From Kribbella solani (GTDB lineage Bacteria; Actinomycetota; Actinomycetes; Propionibacteriales; Kribbellaceae): a DNA stretch of 64,000 nt. The number at the start of each line of letters is the position of its first letter. The stretch's first letter is position 1. A model generated the notes under the pieces. That model ran no database searches. It was not told the DNA's origin and saw only the letters and a program-made list of their open reading frames with translations. Positions 13,179 through 24,825 of this stretch are shown here, piece after piece. The position numbers and the translations under genes are program-made. Where the stretch lies: positions 1 through 64,000 of the forward strand of contig NZ_JACHNF010000001.1 in the NCBI RefSeq assembly GCF_014205295.1, written 5' to 3'.

Positions 13179-13994
13179 GTGGCCAAGGGAGTCAAGCGAT
13201 CGCGGCTCGACGCCGAGCTGGTACGGCGTGGACTGGCGCGTTCGCGTGACCATGCGAGCGAGCTGATCGCGGCCGGCAAGGTGAAGGTGTCGGGGACGGT
13301 GGCGGGGAAGCCCGCGACCGGTGTCGGCGCGGACGCGCCGATCGTCGTGGACACGTCCGAGCACGAGGACCCGGGGTACGCGAGCCGTGGCGCGCACAAG
13401 CTGATCGGTGCGCTCGAGGCGTTCCCGGGCGTCCAGGTGCAGGGCCGCCGTACGCTCGACGCCGGCGCGTCGACCGGCGGTTTCACGGACGTGCTGCTCC
13501 GCAACGACGCCGCGCACGTGATCGCGGTCGACGTCGGGTACGGGCAACTGGTCTGGGCGTTGCAGACCGACGAGCGCGTGACGGTGATGGACCGCACCAA
13601 CGTACGTACGCTCACCCTGGACGACATCGGCGCCGAACCGGTCGATCTCGTCGTCAGCGATCTGAGTTTCATCAGCCTCAAACTCGTCCTGCCGGCGCTG
13701 ATCGGCGTGGTGAAACCGGACGGCGACCTGATGCTGATGGTGAAGCCACAGTTCGAGGTCGGCAAGGAGCGGCTCGGTAAGGGCGGGGTCGTACGGGAGC
13801 CGGAGTTGCGGGCGGACGCGGTTCGCGGCGTGGCCGCCAAGGCGACCGAGCTGGGCTGGGGAATCGCCGGGGTCGCGGCCAGCCCGCTGCCCGGTCCGTC
13901 CGGAAATGTCGAATACTTCCTGTGGATACGCCGGGAAGCGCCCGCTCTCGATGAGACGATGCTGCAGACTGCGATCGAGACCGGACCGCAATGA
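13179..13994 (+). CDS. tlyA: TlyA, 16S/23S rRNA 2'-O-methyltransferase
   Basis: The 271-residue protein has an N-terminal S4 RNA-binding domain (SRLDAELVRRGLARSRDHA, residues about 8-70) and the linker signature SRGAHKL. A Rossmann methyltransferase domain follows, with SAM motif LDAGASTGGFTD and the DLSFISL segment of the active site. TlyA methylates C1409 of 16S and C1920 of 23S rRNA in mycobacteria and sets capreomycin susceptibility. Length and motifs are complete. The start is GTG 13179 with a weak GAGAG upstream. It is the first of the tlyA-nadK-recN run. Confidence 0.95.
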   Translation: MAKGVKRSRLDAELVRRGLARSRDHASELIAAGKVKVSGTVAGKPATGVGADAPIVVDTSEHEDPGYASRGAHKLIGALEAFPGVQVQGRRTLDAGASTGGFTDVLLRNDAAHVIAVDVGYGQLVWALQTDERVTVMDRTNVRTLTLDDIGAEPVDLVVSDLSFISLKLVLPALIGVVKPDGDLMLMVKPQFEVGKERLGKGGVVREPELRADAVRGVAAKATELGWGIAGVAASPLPGPSGNVEYFLWIRREAPALDETMLQTAIETGPQ

Positions 13995-14023
13995 CCTGTG
14001 ATCGGGAGTGGACCGCAATGACC
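13983..14023. repeat. 14-base direct repeat at the tlyA-nadK junction
   Basis: GGACCGCAATGACC occurs at 13983-13996, including the tlyA stop, and again at 14010-14023 just before the nadK ribosome binding site. The period is 27 bases. It is probably a small slippage duplication that created most of the gap between the genes. Confidence 0.8.
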
Positions 14024-14033
14024 GGGAGGCAGC

Positions 14034-14966
14034 GTGGTTGAGCACGAGCCGCGGCGCGTGCTGCTGGTCACGCACACCGGCCGGGAGCAGGCCGTCGAGG
14101 TGGCGCGGGACGCGCACCGGCTGCTCACCGGCGCCGGGATGCAGGTCCGGCTGCTCGGCGGGGAGGCCGAGGAGCTCCGCCTGGACCCGGTCGAGATCGT
14201 CGACGACCCGGAGAAGGCGGCGAACGACGTCGAGCTGATCATGGTGCTCGGCGGCGACGGTTCGATCCTGCGCGGCGCTGAGCTGGCCCGTCCGCACGGG
14301 ACACCGGTGCTCGGGGTGAACCTCGGTCATGTCGGGTTCCTGGCCGAGGCCGAGGTGGACGACCTGGAGCGGATCGTCCAGGTGGTGGTGGACCGCAGTT
14401 ACACGGTCGAGGAGCGGATGACGCTGGCCGTCGAGGTACGGCTGAACGGCGAGCCGATCTTCGAGACCTGGGCGCTGAACGAGGCGAGTGTCGAGAAGGC
14501 GGCCCGGGAGAAGATGCTCGAGGTGCTGGTCGAGGTGGACGACCGGCCGCTGTCCCGCTGGGGTTGCGACGGGGTGGTGGTCGCGACGCCGACCGGAAGC
14601 ACCGCGTACGCGTTCTCCGCCGGTGGGCCGATCGTCTGGCCGGAGGTCGAGGCGATCTTGCTGGTGCCGCTGAGCGCGCACGCGTTGTTCTCGCGGCCGA
14701 TCGTGGTGGCGCCGACGTCGCGGCTGTCGATCGAGCTGGTGCCGTCCTGGCACGGCCGCGGCGTGCTCTGGTGCGACGGCCGGCGGATGGTCGAGGTGCC
14801 GCCCGGTGCCGAGATCGAGGTCTGCCGGGGCGCGACGCCGGTCCGGCTGGCCCGGGCGCACGAGAAGCCGTTCACGGATCGCCTGGTGGCGAAGTTCGAC
14901 CTTCCCGTCCTCGGCTGGCGCGGCGCCGCCGAGCGCAAACGCAACGGCAACGGAAACGGAAACTGA
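14034..14966 (+). CDS. nadK: NAD kinase
   Basis: The 310-residue enzyme phosphorylates NAD to NADP using ATP or polyphosphate. The GGDG motif (MVLGGDGSILRGAE, near residue 73), NLGHVGFLAE and TPTGSTAYAFSAGGP are all present. GTG 14034 follows GGGAGG by four bases. Only two bases separate its stop from recN, so the two are almost certainly co-transcribed. A short Arg/Asn/Gly-rich tail ends the protein. Confidence 0.96.
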   Translation: MVEHEPRRVLLVTHTGREQAVEVARDAHRLLTGAGMQVRLLGGEAEELRLDPVEIVDDPEKAANDVELIMVLGGDGSILRGAELARPHGTPVLGVNLGHVGFLAEAEVDDLERIVQVVVDRSYTVEERMTLAVEVRLNGEPIFETWALNEASVEKAAREKMLEVLVEVDDRPLSRWGCDGVVVATPTGSTAYAFSAGGPIVWPEVEAILLVPLSAHALFSRPIVVAPTSRLSIELVPSWHGRGVLWCDGRRMVEVPPGAEIEVCRGATPVRLARAHEKPFTDRLVAKFDLPVLGWRGAAERKRNGNGNGN

Positions 14967-14968
14967 CC

Positions 14969-16699
14969 ATGCTCTCGGAGATCCGCATCACCGGGCTGGG
15001 CGTGATCGAGGACGCGACGCTGGACCTCGACCCGGGCTTCACCGCCGTCACCGGTGAGACCGGCGCCGGTAAGACGATGGTCGTGACGGGCGTGAACATG
15101 CTGCTCGGTGGCCGGGCGGACAGTGGTCTGGTGCGGCACGGGACGCGGCGGGCGCGGGTCGAAGGACGGGCCAGCGCCGTGCCGCGATCGATCGTGCAGC
15201 AGGCCGAGGACCGGGGCGGTGAGCTGGACGACGACGAGCTGCTGATCGCGCGCGAGCTGTCGTCGGAGGGCCGGTCGCGGGCGTTCCTGGGCGGCGCGTC
15301 GGTGCCGGTGTCGGTGCTCGGCGAGGTGTCCGGCGACCTGGTCGCGATCCACGGGCAGGCGGATCAGTGGCGGCTGCTGCAGCCGGCCCGGCAGCGCGAG
15401 ACGCTCGATACCTTTGCCGGTAAGGCGGTTCTGGTTCCGCTGCAGGAGTACGCGGCCGCGTACAAACGGCATCGTGCGGTCGAGGCCGAGCTGACCGAGC
15501 TGACCACCCGCGAGCGCGAACGGCTGGCCGAGGCGGATCTGCTGCGGTTCGGTCTGGACGAGGTCGCGAAGGCGGAGCCGCTGTCCGGCGAGGACACCGA
15601 GCTCGCGTCCGAGGAAGCACGTCTCGCGTACGCGGATGGTCTGCGTACGGCGGCCACCAACGCCGCGGCGGCGCTCGCTTCGGAGGATCTCGACGCGACC
15701 AGGCCGGGTGACGTACTCGGACTGCTCGCCCTGGCCAAGCAGGTCCTGGACGGGGAACGCGAGCACGACCCGAAGATCGCCGAGCTCGCCGACCGCGCCG
15801 GCGAACTCGGGTACCTGGCGGCCGATCTCGCCGGGGAACTGTCCGCGTACGCGACCGATGTGGACACCGATCCGGCCCGGCTGGCGGTGGTGAGTGAACG
15901 GCGCGCGTTGCTGAACACGCTGATTCGCAAGTACGGCGACACGCAGGGCACCGTCGACGAGGTACTGGAGTGGGCGAAGCGATCGGCGGCGCGGCTTGCC
16001 GAGCTGGACGGCAGTGACGAGCGGGTCGAGCTGCTCACCGCCGAGCTGGCCGAGCTGGACGCGACGTTGACGGAGCTCGGCCGGAAGATGCGGGACGCGC
16101 GGATCGAGGCGGCCGAGCGACTCGGGGTCGCGGTGTCGGCGGAGCTGACCGGGCTGGCGATGCCGCACGCGACGCTGTCGGTCGACGTGCACGAGACCGC
16201 GGCCGGCCCGTTCGGCATCGACGAGGTCGAGTTCTGCTTCGCGGCGAACCCGGGCAGCCCGGCCCGCCCGCTGCAGAAGGCGGCCTCCGGTGGTGAGTTG
16301 TCCCGGGTGATGCTCGCGCTCGAGGTGATCCTGTCCGACACGCATCCCGTACCGACGTTGGTGTTCGACGAGATCGACGCCGGGATCGGCGGCCGCGCGG
16401 CGGTCGAGGTCGGCAAGCGGCTGGCCAAGCTGGCGCAGAAGGCACAGGTGATCGTGGTGACGCACCTGCCGCAGGTGGCCGCGTTCGCGGACCGTCATGC
16501 GGTTGTGCTGAAGAGTGACGACGGCTCGGTGACGACCAGCGGTCTGGTCGCTCTGGACGACGACGCCCGGTTGAAGGAACTGTCCCGGATGATGGCCGGT
16601 CTGGAGAACTCCGATGCGGCGCAGGCGCACGCCGAGGAACTGCTCGCGCTGGCCGCGGAGCGCCACAAACCCAAGCGGAAAAGTCGTTCCAAAGGATGA
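14969..16699 (+). CDS. recN: RecN, DNA repair ATPase
   Basis: The 576-residue SMC-like protein has Walker A GETGAGKT (residues 29-36), a long central coiled-coil region and the ABC signature ASGGELSRVMLALE. Walker B TLVFDEIDAGIGG and the following His switch (VVTHLPQVA) complete the ATPase site. RecN acts early in double-strand break repair with RecA. ATG 14969 lies two bases after nadK. The order nadK-recN is conserved in actinobacteria (Rv1695-Rv1696). Confidence 0.96.
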   Translation: MLSEIRITGLGVIEDATLDLDPGFTAVTGETGAGKTMVVTGVNMLLGGRADSGLVRHGTRRARVEGRASAVPRSIVQQAEDRGGELDDDELLIARELSSEGRSRAFLGGASVPVSVLGEVSGDLVAIHGQADQWRLLQPARQRETLDTFAGKAVLVPLQEYAAAYKRHRAVEAELTELTTRERERLAEADLLRFGLDEVAKAEPLSGEDTELASEEARLAYADGLRTAATNAAAALASEDLDATRPGDVLGLLALAKQVLDGEREHDPKIAELADRAGELGYLAADLAGELSAYATDVDTDPARLAVVSERRALLNTLIRKYGDTQGTVDEVLEWAKRSAARLAELDGSDERVELLTAELAELDATLTELGRKMRDARIEAAERLGVAVSAELTGLAMPHATLSVDVHETAAGPFGIDEVEFCFAANPGSPARPLQKAASGGELSRVMLALEVILSDTHPVPTLVFDEIDAGIGGRAAVEVGKRLAKLAQKAQVIVVTHLPQVAAFADRHAVVLKSDDGSVTTSGLVALDDDARLKELSRMMAGLENSDAAQAHAEELLALAAERHKPKRKSRSKG

Positions 16700-16796
16700 A
16701 TTGACGCACAGTCACCGTTAATTCAGTGCGTGAACCCGGGCCTGGCCGGGTAAATGAGCCAGGAAGGCGCTCTTGACATGGCAGGATGAGGGTGCG

Positions 16797-17978
16797 ATGA
16801 AACTGCCCAGCCTGCGGAGAGCACGACCCACTGAACTGCCCGGTGTCACCGGCGTGGTCCGGCTGGATCGGCGTACCAAGAATCTCACCAAACGCCTCAA
16901 ACCGGGCGAGATCGCGGTCATCGACCACGTCGATCTCGATCGGGTCAGCGCCGAGGCGCTGGTCGACTGCAAGGTCGCCGGGGTGGTGAACGTCGCCGAC
17001 TCGATCAGCGGCCGCTACCCGAACCTAGGTCCGGAGATCCTGGTCGAGGCCGGGATTCCGCTGGTCGACGGGGTCGGCCGCGAGGTCTTCTCGATCCTGC
17101 ACGAGGGCGAGCGGGTCCGGCTGGACGAAGGCACCCTGTACCGCGGCCAGGAAGTGGTCGCGAAGGGCATGAGCCAGGACAGCCAGTCGGTCGCCGAGCT
17201 GATGGACGATGCCCGATCGGGGCTTTCCACTCAGCTCGAGGCGTTCACCGCGAACACCCTGGAGTACCTGCGGCGCGAGAAGGACCTGCTGCTGGACGGC
17301 GTCGGCGTACCCGAGATCCACACGCCGATGGAGGCCAAGCACGTCCTGATCGTGGTTCGTGGGTACGACTACCGCGACGACCTGGTCGCCCTGAAGCCGT
17401 ACATCCGGGAGTACCGGCCGGTGCTGATCGGTGTCGACGGTGGCGCGGACGCCCTGGTCGAGAACGGCTACGTACCGGACCTGATCGTCGGCGACATGGA
17501 CTCGGTCAAGGACGAGACGCTGAAGAGCGGCGCCGAGGTGGTCGTGCACGCGTACCGGGACGGCCGCGCGCCCGGCTCGGAACGGCTGGAGCGGCTCGGG
17601 GTGGAGTCGATCGAGTTCCCGGCCACCGGCACCAGCGAGGACGTGGCGATGCTGCTGGCCGACTCCAAGGGTGCCTCGCTGATCGTCGCGGTCGGCACTC
17701 ACAACTCGCTGGTGGAGTTCCTGGACAAGGGACGCTCCGGGATGGCGAGCACCTTCATCACCCGGTTGCGGGTCGGTGCCAAGCTGGTGGACGCCAAGGG
17801 CGTCGGCCGGCTGTACCGCAGCCGGGTCTCGACGTTCCAGGTTGTCGCGCTGATCGTGGCCGGCCTGTTCGCGGTCGGGATGGCGATGATCGCCATCGGT
17901 GCCGACGACGTGCTGTGGTCGATCCTGCGGGCGCGCTGGAGCGACTTCGTCTACTGGATCCGGGAGCTCTTCACGTGA
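16797..17978 (+). CDS. steA: SteA-like cytokinetic protein
   Basis: The 393-residue protein starts MKLPSLRRARP at ATG 16797. The longer frame from 16773 adds residues absent from SteA-type proteins, and GGATGAGGG lies upstream of 16797. The N-terminal part has SISGRYPNLGPEIL. The middle has the thiamine-pyrophosphokinase-like fold with GVDGGADALVENGYVPDLIV and VGDMDSVKD. A single membrane helix (about residues 345-370) is near the C-terminus. In corynebacteria SteA works with SteB in cell separation. The 3' end overlaps mctB by four bases. Confidence 0.9.
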   Translation: MKLPSLRRARPTELPGVTGVVRLDRRTKNLTKRLKPGEIAVIDHVDLDRVSAEALVDCKVAGVVNVADSISGRYPNLGPEILVEAGIPLVDGVGREVFSILHEGERVRLDEGTLYRGQEVVAKGMSQDSQSVAELMDDARSGLSTQLEAFTANTLEYLRREKDLLLDGVGVPEIHTPMEAKHVLIVVRGYDYRDDLVALKPYIREYRPVLIGVDGGADALVENGYVPDLIVGDMDSVKDETLKSGAEVVVHAYRDGRAPGSERLERLGVESIEFPATGTSEDVAMLLADSKGASLIVAVGTHNSLVEFLDKGRSGMASTFITRLRVGAKLVDAKGVGRLYRSRVSTFQVVALIVAGLFAVGMAMIAIGADDVLWSILRARWSDFVYWIRELFT

Positions 17979-18922
17979 TCGACTTTCGCTATCACATCGT
18001 CTCGATCGTGGCGATCTTCTTCGCCCTGGGCGCCGGTGTGGTGCTCGGCGCCGGCCCGCTGAAGGGCACCGGCAGCGAACTGGTCGCGGCCCAGGCCGAC
18101 AAGGACCGGCAGCAGCTCGCCGACGCGCGCGCCGAGCTGGTTCAGGTGAAGGCCCTGGACAAGTACCGCGACGACTACGTCGCCAAGGTGACCGCCGGGC
18201 TGACCGACGGCAAGCTGAACAACAAGAAGATCACCCTCGTCACGATGCCCAGCGCGGACAGCGACCTGAGCGACTCGGTTCAGAGCGAGCTGGAGAAGGC
18301 CGGTGGCACGGTCTCGACCAAGGTGTCGCTGGACTCGAAGCTGTTCGACACCGGGCAGCGGCAGCTGGTCGAGACCCTGGTCCAGCAGCTGGTGACGCCG
18401 GATCTGGACTTCCCGCCGAACAGCACGACGTACCAGCGGGCCGGGCTGTTGCTGGCCCGCGGCGTCGCGGCCAAGGAAGAGGGCAAGTCCGTGGACGCGG
18501 ACTCGACCAAGGTGATCAGCGGGCTGACCGGCGCGAAGCTGCTGTCGCTGAAGCCGTCGCCGGTGAAGGACCGGTCCAGCCTGATCGTGCTGGTCGCTGC
18601 CGACCCGCCGTCGCCGGCGCCGGACACGTCGTCGTACACCGACGCGGTCGACTTCATCAAGGGCCTGGACATGGGCAGCGGTGGGGTAGTCGTCGCGGGT
18701 ACGCCGGCCAGCGCGGGTGACGGCGGACTGGTCAAGGCCTTGCGGAGTGACTCCGACGCCACCAAGATCGTTTCCTCTGTGGACGTGGCCGATCTTCCCG
18801 CCGGCCAGATGACGGTTGTCTTCGCGCTGGCCGAGCAGGTCACCGGCAAGGCGGGGCAGTACGGCGCGATCAACGCGAAGAACGGCGTCGCGCCGGCAGC
18901 CGTACAGACGAAGGACAACTGA
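17975..18922 (+). CDS. mctB: MctB-like envelope protein (copper transporter family)
   Basis: GTG 17975 overlaps the steA stop (GTGA). The 315-residue product opens MIDFRYHIVSIVAIFFALG, a single N-terminal membrane anchor characteristic of this family. It continues as an extracytoplasmic domain with a coiled-coil start (residues about 35-75). The M. tuberculosis orthologue by position, Rv1698/MctB, is an outer-membrane copper-efflux channel, and the corynebacterial counterpart is SteB. Organisms without a mycolate outer membrane keep the gene, so partnership with SteA is the more likely role here. Confidence 0.88.
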   Translation: MIDFRYHIVSIVAIFFALGAGVVLGAGPLKGTGSELVAAQADKDRQQLADARAELVQVKALDKYRDDYVAKVTAGLTDGKLNNKKITLVTMPSADSDLSDSVQSELEKAGGTVSTKVSLDSKLFDTGQRQLVETLVQQLVTPDLDFPPNSTTYQRAGLLLARGVAAKEEGKSVDADSTKVISGLTGAKLLSLKPSPVKDRSSLIVLVAADPPSPAPDTSSYTDAVDFIKGLDMGSGGVVVAGTPASAGDGGLVKALRSDSDATKIVSSVDVADLPAGQMTVVFALAEQVTGKAGQYGAINAKNGVAPAAVQTKDN

Positions 18923-18923
18923 C

Positions 18924-19733
18924 GTGGGAATACTCAGCGCCGCCCTCTCGGCGGCCGTCACCGCGGGCCTGGAGCGGGCAGCGGAACAGCTCCCGAAGGA
19001 GAACCGGGCGCCGTTCGAGCGGACCAACCACCGCGGTGAAACGGTGACGCTGCTGGAAGGGCCGGTCGCGGTCCTCGGCGCGCTCGCCGGGGTTGCCGCC
19101 TCCCGGGGCAGCGGCAAGGTGAAGGCGGCGGCGCTGGTCGCCGGTGCGGTCTCCGGCGCGGTCGGCGCGTACGACGACCTGAGCGGAACCACCCAGGCGA
19201 AGGGGTTTCGTGGTCATCTCAGCGCGTTGAAGCGCGGTGAGGTGACCAGCGGCGCGGTGAAGATTCTCGGGGTCGGCGCGGCCGGGCTGGCTGCCGCGGC
19301 GATGCTGCCGCGTAAGTCGCGCGGGGTGAAGGCGGTCGCCGGGGTCGTCGCCGACGGCGCCCTGATCGCCGGCACGGCGAACCTGACCAACCTGCTGGAC
19401 CTGCGCCCGGGTCGCGCGCTGAAGGCCGTCACCGCGCTGAACGCTCCGCTTGCGGTCGTGAGCGGCCCGGCCGGTGCCGTCGTCGGCGCTGCCGCCGCGT
19501 CCGCGCCCGCCGACCTCGGTGAACGCGCGATGCTCGGCGACTGCGGCGCGAACGGCCTCGGCGCGATCACCGGCACGGCGCTGGCCGCGTCGCTGCCGCG
19601 CCCGCTGAAAACTCTCGCCCTGGCGGCCGTCGTAGCCCTGAACCTGGCCAGCGAGAAGGTCAGCTTCACCAAGGTGATCGCCGAGACCCCGGCCCTGGAC
19701 AAGATCGATCAATGGGGTCGACGACCGAAGTGA
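18924..19733 (+). CDS. MraY/WecA-like prenyl-phosphate sugar transferase, reduced form
   Basis: GTG 18924 follows the mctB stop by one base. The 269-residue protein is alanine rich and membrane-like. It retains signature segments of the MraY/WecA (glycosyltransferase 4) superfamily: RTNHRGETVTLLEGP, then AYDDLSGTTQAKGFRGHL with the Asp pair, a GEVTSGAVKI segment, and GDCGANGLGAITG near the C-terminus. Bacterial MraY usually has about 320-360 residues and ten helices, so this is a shortened relative. It probably joins a sugar phosphate to a polyprenyl carrier. The following flippase and glycosyltransferase genes support a lipid-linked envelope glycan. The actual substrate cannot be read from the sequence. 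Confidence 0.75.
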   Translation: MGILSAALSAAVTAGLERAAEQLPKENRAPFERTNHRGETVTLLEGPVAVLGALAGVAASRGSGKVKAAALVAGAVSGAVGAYDDLSGTTQAKGFRGHLSALKRGEVTSGAVKILGVGAAGLAAAAMLPRKSRGVKAVAGVVADGALIAGTANLTNLLDLRPGRALKAVTALNAPLAVVSGPAGAVVGAAAASAPADLGERAMLGDCGANGLGAITGTALAASLPRPLKTLALAAVVALNLASEKVSFTKVIAETPALDKIDQWGRRPK

Positions 19734-19736
19734 CAA

Positions 19737-19769
19737 AGAGGGCATGCGCAGGAACTCCACATGCCCTCT
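19737..19769 (+). promoter_or_regulatory. Hairpin enclosing the ribosome binding site and start codon of the flippase gene
   Basis: AGAGGGCATG (19737-19746) and CATGCCCTCT (19760-19769) form a perfect ten-base inverted repeat. The 13-base loop holds AGGAA, and the start codon ATG 19761 lies inside the right arm. Folded, it would hide the start codon. It begins three bases after the preceding gene's stop codon, so ribosomes finishing that gene would melt it. This is a typical design for translational coupling (inference). Confidence 0.65.
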
Positions 19770-21332
19770 AGGGGCGGTCGGATCGCCCGGGCCGCGTTGC
19801 TGGTTGCGGTAGTCACCGTTTTCGCACGGGTCGTCGGGTTCGGCCGGTGGCTGGTGTTCTCGAAGACCGTGGGTGCCGGCTGTCTGGCCGAGGCGTACAC
19901 GACAGCGAACCAGTTGCCGAACATTCTGTTCGAGGTGGTTGCCGGTGGGGCGCTGGCGGGTGCTGTGATCCCGGTGCTGGCCGGTCCGGTGGCACGGGGC
20001 GATCGAGCAGCACAGGGGCGGATCGTCGGCGCGTTGCTGTCCTGGTCGTTCGTTCTGTTGGCACCGGTTGCCGTACTGGCTTGGGTGCTCGCTGGGCAGT
20101 ACACCGACACGATGCTGGACCCGGGCGCGGAGTGCGCCGGTTCGGCTGCGACCGCGACGCGGATGCTGGTGATCTTCGTACCGCAGGTGTTCGGCTACGC
20201 CGTCGCAGTGATCGCTACGGCTGTTCTCCAGTCCCACAAGCGTTTCGCGGCCGGTGCACTGGCTCCACTGATCTCCAGTCTGGTCGTCGTCGCTACCTAC
20301 CTGGTGTTCGCGGCAGTAGCCTCCGACGCCGACACTGCGAACCGTAGTGCCACTGACCTGCTCGCCTGGGGTACGACGGCCGGCGTGCTCGCGCTGGCAC
20401 TCACAGTCCTGGTACCAATGCTCCTCCTGCGACTGCCGATCAAACCCACGCTGCGCTTGGACCCAGGCGTCGGCCCGGTACTGCGCCGGCTCGCACTTGC
20501 TGGTCTGGCAGTACTGGTCGCGCAGCAGCTCACCTTCATCGTCACCACGTACTTGGCGAACCACCGTGGCGCCGCCGGCAGCATCGCGATCTACACGTGG
20601 GCGAATGCGGTCTACCTACTGCCGTACGCCGTGCTTGCAGTTCCGATCACCACAGCGGTGTTCCCACGGCTCGCGTCTGCGTTCGAGTCAGGGGAGCGGT
20701 TCGACTACTACGCCGCAACGTCCACCCGTGCCGTACTGCTGGCTGGTGGTGCCGGGGCGGCTCTGCTGGTCGGTACGGCGGTACCGGTCGCGCGGATCTT
20801 CGCGTACGACCATGGCGCCGTACAGGAAGCCAAAGCCACTTCACTGGGCAATGGACTGATCGCCTTCGCGCCAGCAGCTATCGGGTTCGCCGTACTCATG
20901 CACGTCGGCCGAGTCCTGTACGCGCGGCACTGTGGTCGTGAGGTGGCTGTAGTGACGTCAGCAGCCTGGGTAGTGGTCGCACTGGCCGGTGTGGTGCTCA
21001 CGTCGTACTGGGACGCAGTACCGGCACTGGCAGCCGCCATGTCGGTCGGCATGGTCATCGGTGCAGTAGTGCTGCTCGGCGTACTGCGAAGAGAAGCAGG
21101 ACCTGGTGTACTCGCGGGGTCCGGTCGTGCGACGCTTGCCGGGTTGGCCGGCGCCGTACTGGCCGGAGCCGCGAGCTGGGCGGTCGCCCTGCCGGCTGGA
21201 AACGGCGGTGTGGGCAAGGCACTGGTGTTCGCGGTCCTCTCCGGCTTGGTCACTGTCGTCGTGTACGCCGGTGTCGCCATGGCCTTCGACCGGAACGGCA
21301 CCCGTGCCCTACTACGACGGGAGACGCAATGA
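19761..21332 (+). CDS. MurJ/MviN-family lipid flippase
   Basis: The 523-residue protein is hydrophobic, with about 13-14 predicted membrane helices. It has the MviN-type N-terminus with VVTVFARVVGFGRWLVF and AEAYTTANQLPNIL. The family exports lipid-linked glycan precursors across the membrane. The classical actinobacterial MurJ is much larger and located elsewhere, so this is likely a paralogue serving another carrier lipid. It overlaps the next gene by ATGA and lies 27 bases after the MraY-like gene. A start-codon hairpin may couple its translation to that gene. Confidence 0.88.
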   Translation: MPSRGGRIARAALLVAVVTVFARVVGFGRWLVFSKTVGAGCLAEAYTTANQLPNILFEVVAGGALAGAVIPVLAGPVARGDRAAQGRIVGALLSWSFVLLAPVAVLAWVLAGQYTDTMLDPGAECAGSAATATRMLVIFVPQVFGYAVAVIATAVLQSHKRFAAGALAPLISSLVVVATYLVFAAVASDADTANRSATDLLAWGTTAGVLALALTVLVPMLLLRLPIKPTLRLDPGVGPVLRRLALAGLAVLVAQQLTFIVTTYLANHRGAAGSIAIYTWANAVYLLPYAVLAVPITTAVFPRLASAFESGERFDYYAATSTRAVLLAGGAGAALLVGTAVPVARIFAYDHGAVQEAKATSLGNGLIAFAPAAIGFAVLMHVGRVLYARHCGREVAVVTSAAWVVVALAGVVLTSYWDAVPALAAAMSVGMVIGAVVLLGVLRREAGPGVLAGSGRATLAGLAGAVLAGAASWAVALPAGNGGVGKALVFAVLSGLVTVVVYAGVAMAFDRNGTRALLRRETQ

Positions 21333-22354
21333 GGATCGGGCTGCTGCTCGCGGAGTCGCGGGGTGGCATCGGGCAGCATGTCGCGTCGCTCGTGCCCCGG
21401 TTCGTCAGTGCCGGGCATGAGGTGGTTGTGAGTGCGCCGCCTGGGACCGCGGAGCACTTTGACTTCGGGCCGGCGACCATGGTCACCCAGGCTGCTGGGC
21501 TGCGTGGGTCCGACGTGATCCACGCGCACGGCTACCGCGCCGGCATGGCCGCGCTGCGGGACCGGTCGCGGCTGCGCCCACTGGTCGTCAGCTGGCACAA
21601 CGCGGTGATCGCACCGGGTCCGCGTGGGCTCGTGATGCGGATGGGGCAGCGGCTGGTTGCCAAGGGCGCTGACCTGACGCTGGGTGCTTCCAGCGATCTC
21701 GTGGAGCTGGCGAAGAGCCTTGGCGCCCGCAACGCCCAGTTGGCCCCCGTAGCGGCTCCGGCGATGTCACGGGCGCGCAGGCCACGTGCTGACGTACGCC
21801 ACGAGCTCGGACTGGGCAATCAGCCTGTAGTGCTCACGGTTGGTCGGCTGGCGCCGCAGAAGGACTACCCGACCTTGCTGTCGGTCGCCGCGCGCGTACA
21901 CGAGTCGACACCGAACGCTGTGTTCCTGGTAGTCGGCGACGGTCCGTTGCGGGACAACCTGCAGGCGCGGATCGACGCGGAGAAGCTACCGGTCCGGCTG
22001 CTCGGTCACCGCGGCGATGTGGCCGATCTGCTCGGGGCAGCCGATGTGTTCCTGCTCACATCCCATTGGGAGGCGCGGGCGCTGGTCGTGCAAGAGGCGA
22101 TGCAGGTCGGCGTACCGGTGGTGACGACCGCGGTCGGGGGCGTACCCGAGCTGGTCGACGACAGTGCCGTACTGGCGTTTCCCGGTGACGCGGACGGTCT
22201 CGCGGACGGCGTACGGGCGGTGCTGGCCGAGCCGGAGACGGCGAACGCTATGCGGACACGAGGCCGGGAGCTGGCCGCCAGATGGATGGACGAGGACGCG
22301 GTGGCGAAGAATCTGCTCGACATCTACGCGGGTCTCGTCGCGACCGGTGCTTGA
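21329..22354 (+). CDS. GT4-type (GT-B fold) glycosyltransferase
   Basis: The 341-residue cytoplasmic protein starts MRIGLLLAESRGGIGQHVA, has a GRLAPQKDYPTLL hinge segment and carries the C-terminal donor-site motif EAMQVGVPVVTTAVGGVPEL with LVVQEAM upstream. These are typical of retaining GT-B enzymes that use nucleotide-sugar donors. It overlaps the flippase by four bases and follows the MraY-like gene, which suggests it adds a sugar to the same lipid-linked intermediate. Donor and acceptor are unknown. Confidence 0.88.
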   Translation: MRIGLLLAESRGGIGQHVASLVPRFVSAGHEVVVSAPPGTAEHFDFGPATMVTQAAGLRGSDVIHAHGYRAGMAALRDRSRLRPLVVSWHNAVIAPGPRGLVMRMGQRLVAKGADLTLGASSDLVELAKSLGARNAQLAPVAAPAMSRARRPRADVRHELGLGNQPVVLTVGRLAPQKDYPTLLSVAARVHESTPNAVFLVVGDGPLRDNLQARIDAEKLPVRLLGHRGDVADLLGAADVFLLTSHWEARALVVQEAMQVGVPVVTTAVGGVPELVDDSAVLAFPGDADGLADGVRAVLAEPETANAMRTRGRELAARWMDEDAVAKNLLDIYAGLVATGA

Positions 22355-24774
<2,420 letters not shown>

Positions 24775-24825
24775 CCGACAACCCGATCGACTCCCTCAGG
24801 ACCGGATCTGAGGTGGTGGGTGGGG

